A DNA stretch of 64,000 nucleotides from Acanthaster planci (taxonomy: Eukaryota; Echinodermata; Asteroidea; Valvatida; Acanthasteridae), in assembly GCF_001949145.1 (NCBI RefSeq), contig NW_019091549.1:270743-334742 (forward strand), given 5' to 3'. A program made the translations under genes and the position numbers. Below, in pieces: positions 32,109 through 42,279 of the stretch. Numbering within the stretch: position 1 is the first letter of the stretch; each line of letters begins with the position of its first letter. The notes beneath the pieces were generated by a model, which was not told where the DNA came from, did not search any database, and was given only the letters and a program-made list of their open reading frames with translations.

Positions 32109-35100
32109 TGGCCGAGTTATCACCAGACAGTCTCGCTAGTTATTACTTGGTCTTTTTTTTTTCAGCAAGGGTTCCTAACACGTGGAGTCTCTTACAACAT
32201 CAATTCACTGCAAGTTGTTACCCCTTATTCCACATCTGGACCAACGTTCTTGTCTATTTCGACTATTGCTTGGGGGACAAATGACTTCATACTGCATGAG
32301 TGTCATTAATTGTGCTCAGCATAGTCAGCAGTTTTTATGTTTGAAGCTCATCTGTGGTATGTGGTGCAATATCTGCATTATCCACTTATTTCCAGGATCA
32401 ATAGCCAGATCCTTCAAGCATTTTGTTGAAGTGCTGGTCTGTAGAGTACCAATGTGAGTACATCATGCGCACAATTCACGTATGGAAAAGTCGTAAGCAT
32501 GAGAACCAGCGCATGAACCAACACACGGGCATACTCGGTTTGTACGGCACCTCCTGGTTCTAAATAACATCACTCTTTGATACTGTTCCTAATGTACATG
32601 TATACTGGTCTGTGCATGGATAGCTGCAGTGAATTGCTTGTTAAGTTGATAGTTTTATGCAATTTTGGGGCATGACGCTTTTTAGTGCGCCTCAACCACA
32701 AAAGGCTGGCAGACAATCAGTTCCTATTGTGCCAAGTTCAATGCATTTACATATCATTTACCTTATCCTCGTGAATAGTGCACTTTTAAAGAAGTATTAC
32801 AATGCACGAAGTACATGTATCATTCTTTCTAAAATATTCCATGAAAAGCTGTTCCTTTATTTCAGGCCCAGTATTGTTTGCTGATGTGAAATAAACAATG
32901 GAGCATGTTTCTTTTTTTTTTTCTTTTTTTGTTCCAGTGGAGGAGTGGAATTGAAGAAGTGCATTATAAAAGTGATACGATGTCTAATGCTGTGTAAATA
33001 TCAGTTGTAAATAATGTGTGAAGATAATTATGTACATGCGACTGTAGAGGGTTAGGTAATTACCGCAAATGGTCAGGGGTGTCAACGGGATTGCAGGCGA
33101 TGTACAGGACTCCAGGATGCGAGAACAATAGCAGTACAAGCAGTAGTGGGCAAATCAAATTTCTGAGAAGTGACTGAACTTTCTCTGGAAGTTAGGAATA
33201 AATTTTCCACATCAGTCTCGTGGAAGTTTATTTGTTTCAGGCAACTCCAGAGCTCTCCCGCCTCCTCCCATTTCCCGGGAATTTGTGAGAATTCAGGCTT
33301 TTTTCTGGAGTTGTCAGTCTACTCCTCACCAGAAGAGCTAATGAGACAATTTGATATATCTGCATCGTCCATTCCCCCCCCCCTCCAGCCTATCTCATGA
33401 ATACCCCAGACTGTGCACCTACTATGACGTACAGTAATAATGTAAAAGTTATTACCGTACCTCATACGTATTCATGATTGAGAGCCGAAGTTTCACTGGT
33501 CTGTTCATCATTTACCATTTGCTATTTTGTGGCTGTTTACCAGGCACTCATGCAAGGATCCTAACCCAAGTCAAAGATCATTGCATATTTAGTAAATACT
33601 GTTTTGCAAGAACATCTATTGGAAATCGTTGCCCAGGAGCGGTATGCATGTGCAGGGATCACCCTAGCTACGCTACACTCTACACATGCAAATGAAAGAT
33701 GGCGGCACACATACATGTTGAGCACTTTAAAAAGATGCCTGAAATAATGGCAAACAAATGTGTATGAGGTATGCTTAAAACAAAAATAACACGGTTGATT
33801 TCAGGTGGATAGTCAGTGTTAGCTCTCTTTGGTAGTTATCAAACTAGCTCCCTTAACTTCCAGTATTTTATTCCATATTTCTGTACTGTACTCACTACAT
33901 GTATTGCTGTCTTTACCCTCAGATTAATAAAAATCATGTATTGACAAATCTGAAGTTGCAGTTGCCCTTTCTCTGGTAATATTTGTGCAGATGTACATGG
34001 AGCTTCAATAATAGGTTTCCCTTCTCAAGCATCCACTTCAAAGTAAAGTAGTATTTCATGTACAGTGTATACATGTAGTGTATTAGGCATGAGGGATTTA
34101 GTATACATTTATCAGTTTTACATTCAGTAGTCCAGTGAAAAGTTTTAAAACTTGACTTTCCTCAAAAGCTTGTTATTTCTAAAGCAAAGTGTATGATACC
34201 TGATGTTTAACTGCAACAATTTGCACTTTCCAGTGAGAGTTACTCAAGCAGAATCTGTGTTCACATTCCTGATCAATATTCTTTGCATTATCCGATTCTG
34301 AGATACAAAACTCCAGCTGTTACATCTCACAGAGTTTTGCTTTGTTGATAACCAATAACTTCTCTGGCTCTTTTAGCTGTCTCTGTTTTCCTCAAGCTTA
34401 CCTTTGACCTTTCTTCTTTAGCAGAATGATGGAATATTTGCATATGCATGTAGTGCCTTTACTGACAACATATGCAGGAGATGAAAATCTCAACCCCTGA
34501 TTATAGTCATACTTTATATGAAATATAGTATCTGTATGGTGAAATATGTACTGACATGTGGTAGTTATTTAAGTAGATACCAGACAACTATGGAGAATTC
34601 ATCTTTGAAGTGATCTTGCGTGAGGATGCCGCACCTTTGTAGTGTAACCATTCTTGGTGGTAATATGGATCCATTACTAGAGGATTATGGTGAATTTTTG
34701 CAGTGATTCTTTTTCTGTGTGAAATGACGACAAGTATTCCTTATCAGACTGTTGTGCTTAGAATCAGAGGTTACAGGAAACCAGACCTTGTAGGATGTTG
34801 TGTTGCAGTATTTACTGCAATCGTGGAGGTTGATTGCCATGTGCAAGCGAATACATGTGTATAAAGTTTTGTTTATCTTTTGGTTGGAAGAAATGATCTC
34901 AAGAGGATCGATCAGTCAACAGTCCTCTAGACTTTGGCTTTGAGGAAAGGATCTCTTGGAAAGTAATTTCCTTAGAACTAAATCATTGAAAATTTGGCCA
35001 GCCATAAAAAGTGCATTCCCGATTTCTACCTAAACATTTCTGTTAAAGTAAAGTTTTCATTATTCAGATGTTAAAAACAGCTGATCATAAGAATCTGTCC

Positions 35101-35360
35101 AAGACTTTCAAAGTGCTTTTCTTTATTAACTTATATATGTTTGACTAAAATTTGAATGATTTGAATATAGATTTATTCTAATGACGACACTGTATTTGAG
35201 TTATTACAGTATACCTCTTTGGTTTTTTATGGTTTGACATTAATGCGTGGAATGATGTTGTGATTATATTTATTGCCATGAATAGCTACAAATAATAAAA
35301 GTCACAGATAAATTTTGGAGAAATCTGTGTGGGAAAATAGGTTGTAGTTTGTTAAATAAA
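32109..35360 (+). other. Probable NEK6/7 3' UTR and 3' flank
   Basis: AT-rich, CpG-poor sequence with no convincing ORF follows the stop codon. AATAAA hexamers lie at 32889-32894, 33926-33931, 35294-35299 and 35355-35360, so several polyadenylation sites are possible. A very strong splice acceptor motif ends at 32937 after the first hexamer. Confidence 0.4.
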
Positions 35361-35978
35361 TTTTCTGCCATGTGTATTCTTTCTGGTATCATGCGCACCT
35401 TAAATGGGTGCGTCTTCCAAATTGGCCCAAGGGGGCACATCCACACCTGTTTTACATACAAAGTGTGGACATTCCTTTGTTTTCCTGTGGTTAAGGAAAC
35501 TTGAGGAAAATGCTCCTTTTTCTCCCACCAGGATAACTCCTTCAAGCTGGATTTTTGATGATGATTTCTTGCAATGTTCCTCTTCATTTTGCCACAGATA
35601 ACCTTGACCCAAAAATGCGTCTGAACCTGTTTTTCAGAGAGGGGAAACATTGCGTGAACGTGTGCGAGTCCGCACGCCATCATACCCTACATTATGTGGA
35701 CTTCTTTTGTGCAGAGGTCCACATTATGTATGCCACGCCTGCACATTTATACACACACATCGTACACCAATCGTGTCCAGGTTCTGGGAACCAAAATGCC
35801 CAACTGCTGATCTTCTAGTCACGCTTATATTCATATCCTGTTGTTCTTGAAATGCAGTTATACTTTTTTTTGGTGGTTATACTAGCAGTTTTGTATTTTG
35901 AGGAGGTATTGCCACCTAAAAACGCATGTTATGCAAAAAATTTCCGGGTTTCGGGAAATGTTTAAATTTTTCGTAGAA

Positions 35979-36173
35979 TGACGTCACGCAGAGTCTCTTC
36001 CACGACTGTCTGCGTCTTAAGGTCTTGCGTGCCGTAGGCGTTCATTACGACCATATGGAAACCAGGCTTAAATCACGCGCTGGCACCTGGATACGAGACA
36101 GTTTCATCGATTCTGATTGGTCAGGAGTCTGTGTGCACGTGGCTCGCCACGTAGGCGCCAAGTCCATATAAGG
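35979..36173 (+). promoter_or_regulatory. Promoter- or enhancer-like motif cluster
   Basis: Within 200 bp lie TGACGTCA (35979, a full CRE palindrome), ATTGG (36116, inverted CCAAT), CACGTG (36136, E-box) and CCATATAAGG (36164, a perfect CArG/SRF site that also reads as a TATA-like element). CpG is dense compared with the preceding 3 kb. No gene is identified directly downstream. Confidence 0.4.
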
Positions 36174-36311
36174 AGATTCTTTTGGACAACTTGCACCAGG
36201 AATATACCATAAAATGGACGGGGGTGTTCGGGAAAATGAAAAGAAAATCTAGAGCAAAATCGTGTATCATAAATTGACTTCTTTTGACACTGACTAAAAA
36301 GGTTATTTGTG

Positions 36312-36466
36312 AATGTAAATAAATATGTGCTTGGCCGGTAAAACTACCTCAGGAGACAGACCGCTGATAACGCCCTCGCCTGCGGCTGAGGCATTAGTCG
36401 TGTCCATTCTCCTGAGCCGGTCTTAAACACGCGTTTAAGACCTGCCAAGCACCTATTTATTCCCTT
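36312..36466. mobile_element. Foldback element with nested hairpins
   Basis: AATAAATATGTGCTTGGCCGG (about 36320) is mirrored by TGCCAAGCACCTATTTATT (ending about 36461). Inside, CTCAGGAGACAGAC..GCCCTCGCC pairs with GGCTGAGGCATT..TCTCCTGAG, and GTCTTAAACACGCGTTTAAGAC (about 36420) forms a further palindrome. It is short, noncoding and MITE-like. Confidence 0.6.
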
Positions 36467-36469
36467 AGT

Positions 36470-39400
36470 AATATTAGTTTACAGTCATCAGAGAAATGCG
36501 ACCGAGAGAAATGTTCAACCGATACAGACAGGATGGTTCTTGATAGATTCCCACCTCCACGCCACAACAAATGGCACCATTAGTCTTTGTCCGCCCAGCC
36601 TCTTCCGATACTAGTCTTTTTTTTCCCCTTCCAACCATCCATATTCTGTAATCACAAGCTGCGAGGTCGTCTGTTTTAATTTCCGTTCATTCTGCTCATA
36701 AGTTATAATACGTGTACCGTGATACCAGCTGCATGAGGCAGGGCCATCGACACGCTATGAAAACAGACTCATACGGACCTCTGAATAATGCACAGCATGT
36801 CTGCTTTACGCTCGCATTATGTATAGTCTTGTCTGTCAGTCAGATATTTTCATGTTAGGCCTTGTGACAACATGTAATGGGTACGTTTCAATATCTGGAG
36901 ACAGTCTTGACATTTACCAGGGCTGTGTCTATGGAATTTTTCTTATAATTTTTTTCTCGCATGCAATGGCTTCGATCAGCCGACAAGAACCGCGAACGGT
37001 TTAAACTGTAAGCAACGCATGATCGATTATTTTAAGGCTAATCAGACAGCTATCAATTATTAATACTGGCCACGAGTGTAAGAACAACAGAAAACCTTCG
37101 GAAAACTTTCTTATGGTATGGTGATGTGCACAGCGCACGGGCGTCGTTATCATTTTGAATGGGGTGGGTGCCACATGAAACTTGCCGACGGACCGTCACG
37201 CAAAACGAAAGTACTGTATCCCCTTCTTTTCATCTTCATTCTCCGTTTTTTTTTATTTTGCCGACAGACCATGGTTTTGCCGACAAACTAACCAATGGGG
37301 GTGTGACACCCCCCTCTAGCGGTGCTCGTGGCACAGCGAAAACTATTAGTCTATAATTTTCCATCGTTCTGTGACGATACGGACCTTTGCCGGAAGGGCA
37401 TTCGATGTAGCTTTGACGTTCTTAACATAGATTTCAGAAGACGTTGACGGACACTCGGTACACTGTAGACATGAAATCAAGTCATTGACCGATCTCCTTT
37501 TTAGGCTCGACCAGCGCAGGGTTTCAAGGAGGAACCGCCCCTGACCCATGTCCATGTGTCGATGACTCGGAATCAAGTCTACTCATTTGGTTCCAACAAA
37601 ACAAATAGTTTGCTGTACATTTGCAGTTTGTGCGTTTTTCCAAATAACGGATTAACAAGTCAACGTGAAAGCTGATATTACAGCAGCTATTCTGAGACTA
37701 TCGAGTGTGTGCTTCTCCCAAACACTCTCCCCCCCCCCCCGCCTTGAATGGATCTCTTTCTCCTGTGAGAGCGTTACCCCCTTTCCTTCGTCTCATAAAT
37801 GATTTCGCGTCGCCGCGGCTTGACTGTCAAAACAATGCAGGAGAAACGCGTACGCCCCTACCTCTTAGTGGAGTGTTTACACGCTATCTTCTCCCTACTT
37901 CCTAATGTTTGGATACCTTTTCGGGCACAATAGGAATGCTCGGTTTGAAATACATTTCATCCGTATTATTGCTGTGCCCTGAGGTCCGTCTTTCAATGAA
38001 CATGGTAGGATATCCTCGAAGGATTGATCTCTTAAAAGAACATATTTTTCAAAAGCGTTGATATTATTCTGGTAAACATTCGGCTTATTTTATGTATACT
38101 TTTTTATTAAGTCACTGGCGTTTGTCTCAAAATCCCGTAACAAACCCTTCGGCAGGCAATGCATTTATATACACAATACGTTTTACAATTGCTAGTTTCA
38201 AACGCACAAAACCATACTTCCAAAACTCAAAGAACTGTCGAAGTCAGAGAAGCAAATTCGGCTGCAGATTCTCTACACCGTCTTACATACGTTTGGCCAG
38301 CAAGATCTGTGCATCTCCCTTAAACCGGGTGTTTTTTTTCAAATACGAGTAAAGAACTATCAGCCCCAATGGGTTTTACGCGTATGCTGTGTCTTCTGTA
38401 GACACTCGCCGATCCAGGGGGCAAATAGGGGCCAACCCTTAAGGGGGGCGACTTGTTAAAATATATTTATATAAGGCAGTTTAAAAATGTTTGCAGAAGT
38501 AAAATTAACCTCCACAAATTTAGTTCTGAACCGCCATTGTCTGTGGACGATTCTAGGTTCGTGGTAAGTGTCAGAAGGCCCATCGGTTACGGGTGATTTC
38601 GGTAGCATTGTGCATATATGATGGTGTTTTCTCCCATGCCTTGAATTCTGGTAATGAATTAAAGATCACGCTATTTAACACCAATGATGTCCAGACCAAT
38701 AAGAACTCTAAAAGATTCTAAAATTCCTCACTCTGTGGACGGCTGAATTAGACCTGAGTTTTGAATTTTGGTTCCTTGAACTTGCAAGTACAATCCTAGT
38801 GCTGTAATCAAAGTGATGCATTTCAAGACTCTTTTTTGGCACTCACTCCGTCAGTGCTCTGGTTTTTGAAGATGTGCACATGTGAACACATTATTTTTAA
38901 GATGTGAACTGTGGAAATGTGTAAGCCATACCATACATATCAAATGTGCGCTTCTTACACACTGGCGATTGACACTCTATCTTAATGATTAATGTAGGTT
39001 TTGTTTACAAAGTTCTTGTAATGGTAAGGTTTTTGCCCTGTGCCTTATTTGGTGTTGACAAGAAAAAGATAAAAAGCAGTCATATTTTATGGCCCTCATA
39101 ATATTTCCCTTATTCCAGCTATCAAACGATCAGTCTTCCAGGAACTAGTGTACTACATCCAATCTTGCAGAAACTGTGTACTGCATCCAACTCGGTTAAA
39201 ATCAGCCAATGACTGCATCAGAAAAGTTTTTTGCGTCACCACTACTAAGCCAATAGGCGCCCGATTTGGGCAGCTGCCCATAGAATTGCATGTGAAACGC
39301 ATGTTACGCAGACGACACTGTACTAAATCGAATGTTGTGCACAATCTTTGCATTCTAGTCGGGGCTCATTGTTTTCTTTCATTGCAAGAATGCGAGATGC

Positions 39401-39940
39401 CACTTGTACATGGCTCGCCATTCGCTGCGTGAAAGCTGGCTTGAATCAACATGGCGGAACTGTTGTTGGTCGACTGTGACTTTACGGTCAAAACTGTTCA
39501 GCTAAGGAAGCTGTGCTATAGCAAACATCAAGGAATCCCGGTCTTAAGCGTTTCTGCACCAAACGTCAGAAGTTCAGGATGGAATAGTCGAATAAACATT
39601 GCATGACTGCTAGGTTACTTACACAAATGCGTTCCATGGTAGAAGGTATGATTACGCGAAGTGCTGCAGGCGGTAATGTACCCTGGACCGTTAAACTGCT
39701 TGGCCTTGGATATCGTCAGTCGAGCATTCCCAAAGTGGATTATGAAGGCCTAGGCCTACAAGAGATGGGCGGAATTTTCATCGCAGGGCGCCGTGTCACA
39801 CTCTTCTTGTTGGGAAGCCTTTGCTGGTATCTACAACGAGGTCGAGGGTAAGAAAATATTGCTTAGCTATCTTTCTGTATATAGTTTCTCTTAGTATGAA
39901 AATGTGTACCGCACTATCAACAGTTTGAATTGGATACTAA
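36470..39940. other. Gene-free stretch
   Basis: No supported exon is seen. It holds simple tracts (for example poly-C at about 37729-37740) and moderately CpG-rich unique sequence. Short ORFs lack splice context and protein-like patterns. Confidence 0.4.
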
Positions 39941-40101
39941 GTTCATTTCAAAACTGGCCTGTGTAATGCACTTCTTCTGAGGCCGGATTTTACAACCGGC
40001 TTTCCGGCCATTTTGGAGTTGCAGCCACATATGCCTTGCTTCCGAGCCATGACGTCATTACACCTCGAGTCGCACACGTTCGCGGGGGCTGACGAGCTCA
40101 C

Positions 40102-40590
40102 TTGCAAGTGCGTTTCCCCTGCCTCGGGGGACCTGGAGCTGCCATGATAAACAAGGCCTTTCCCGGTTCCGGCGCGGTCGGCCACCGTTTGTCCGCCGGT
40201 TGTGAAAACACTTCGCGGTCCGGGCGTTGTTGTCATTGCCGTCCTTGGCGGCGGAGTTCGAAGCGGCGGTGATGATTTCGCGCCCTCCCCATTCCCACTT
40301 GCAGAGGGCAAGGGGCCACGGGCAGTATCCGAAGATTGCGCGGATTTAGAAGGCGGTGAAGACGACGATTTGGAGTGTTGTGTTGGCTCTGCTGGTGGGG
40401 TTGTTAAAGAAGACGATGAGGACGGCGGTGTTGGTGATGATGGCGGTGGTGGTGAAGCGGGAGATGGTGAAGGGGAAGAGGAGGCCACGTCTGTAGCCGG
40501 GGTACGTGCAGGCACTTGAGTAAGCCACACCAGACTGAGAAGAGCCATCCTGAAAGCGATGGCGTAACTAGCACCAGACGCACACCGCAT
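40102..40590 (-). CDS. Candidate first coding exon: signal peptide plus Ser/Thr/Pro-rich (mucin-like) segment
   Basis: On the minus strand ATG at 40590 opens 163 codons to a good donor (TTGCAA|GTGAGC at 40102/40101). The start MRCASGASYAIAFRMALLSL then VWLTQVPA resembles a signal peptide, with likely cleavage after VPA near residue 28. The rest is dominated by Ser, Pro and Thr (SSSPSPSPASPPPPSS and similar), as in O-glycosylated stalks of secreted or membrane proteins. No Cys or folded domain follows before the donor, so the functional part would be in exons further left, which I cannot identify. The opposite strand also has a long low-complexity acidic frame, but that lacks a start context or signal. 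Gene identity is unknown. Confidence 0.4.
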
Positions 40591-40619
40591 TGCTTCCTGG
40601 CTCGTGTCTACGTCAAGAA

Positions 40620-41960
40620 CAAAACAAGGAGTTAAACACTTAACATATCTGCATTTTCTGTTGCTTTTTATGTCGTATGAGTGCAGTTGCTGAAGAGGAC
40701 GACTGTCATTGTGTTTGTTTGATGGCGTGGTTAAAGTAAGCCCCCAAGACTAGTTTTGTCTGCCTACAGGCTCATATTGAAAAAATGTATTCAAATTAAA
40801 TATTACTCCCTATTGCGGGCATACACAGCCTTGTTTATTTCTTTTGCAGGGAACCTTAGGCAATACTCCCGAGAAACAATTCGAATAATTTCCAGGCTAC
40901 TACAAGGTAGAAACCTGACGATCTACAATGAACAGGGCTAAGCAAGCAATGATAATGTAAAGACCTGATCGGTCTTAATTTCTGCCTAGGGTTGTAATAC
41001 GGTGTACCCGCAAAGTGATGTGGACTGTCGCGCGCCAATTGCTATCTAAAAGCACATGAACACCATGTGCTAACAACATAAGTGTTCGTCACAGCTATGA
41101 ATGGCGCCTACCATGCCTACGCGGCCTTGTCATCTGACAAAACATTGCAGACGAGGGGAGGAGAGGGTGAGCGGCAGCAAGCTCCGGGGAATCCAACACG
41201 GTATATCACCTCACAGGCAAATTAATGGGCTTCCGACAGCCGGGAATAACGGGAAACCTTGGAAACCCACTTCGCGAAGGATATTTGACTACAGCACCAG
41301 ACTATACCCCAAAACAAGAATTCCAACCGCGTTTACATTGATTTTACCGGCACGTGTGTTGGAAGAAGAAAATGGCAGGAAATTTGGTGCAGCTTAGACC
41401 CTGTGATGTAACGAAAGTAGCACGTTTGCCGTACTTATACTAAGTAATCACGCTCATTGTTCACAAGTAACGTTCAGGTGTCGAAATAAATTTAGCGTCA
41501 GATGTTATGCATAATTTTTTCTCATTAAGAATTAATGCTGGCAAGGACACAGTTTTAGCGGCTGTTTTAGGACGCGTTTCTCCTCGTCACCTGCTCGAAA
41601 TGCTGCTGGATTAGGGTGTGAATGCATTCTCGTTTATTTGACATTTAACGCACTTTATAGTGACATTATGCGGAATGCAGCACAGGTGAGCAGTAATCTC
41701 ATCCTTTCCACCATGTCACCTGCATCTGGAAGGTATACTTACTCAGTATTGCGTGAACAGAGATTTTAAAATCGGGCGAAAAGGGGGGGGGGACTTCGGG
41801 ACTCCCCTGTTTGTTGTTACTTTTACTAATTAAGGTCACCCCCCAAAGAGTGTTATTCGGGCAATGTCTCTTGATTGGCATTTGGGTTACATTTGGAAAA
41901 TTAAATCAGGAGAAAAAATGCGACTGTCTTACCGATGTCTATCAACGTAAATGTTTGTGT
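40620..41960. other. Gene-free stretch upstream of the mucin-like exon
   Basis: No clear exon. If the minus-strand exon at 40590 is real, its promoter or a 5' noncoding exon should lie here. A T-rich tract with an AG (GTTCTTGACGTAG, about 40613) could be an acceptor close to the ATG. Confidence 0.3.
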
Positions 41961-42275
41961 GGCTGTTCTCTTCAATACTTTAACTTCCTAATCTGCTGCC
42001 TTTCCCATGTTTTAAACTAATCAGAGATCCACTTTCCAGTAACCAATCAGTGACACTCTACCAAGCATGTTTTACATTATCACTATGTGGACGCATGCGC
42101 ACACGGTCTGGCTGTTATTTTCAATAATCTTACTTCCCTATTGGCTCATGTCAACCACTCAGAGATCGGCTTTCTAATGAAACGTTTCTGTTACCAGTCA
42201 GAGAGAATCTACCAAGCACGTTTTGACATTATCGCCATTTTTTTTATTTTAGGGGATGCATGCGTGCACGGTCTG
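41961..42275. repeat. Diverged tandem duplication, two units of about 150-165 bp
   Basis: Unit 1 (41961-42109) and unit 2 (42110-42275) both start GGCTGTT and end with 'gcatgcg..cacggtct'. Between, both share 'cttcaata..tt..acttcc', 'tcagagatc', 'gtaaccaatcag/gttaccagtcag' and 'ctaccaagcaYgtttt.acattatc'. Confidence 0.7.
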
Positions 42276-42279
42276 TGTC

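Noticed and set aside
40202-40519. Plus-strand Gly/Asp/Glu-rich frame opposite the mucin-like exon
   Set aside because: Low-complexity antisense of a Ser/Pro-rich frame. It has no signal peptide or splice context, and the minus-strand reading explains the composition better.
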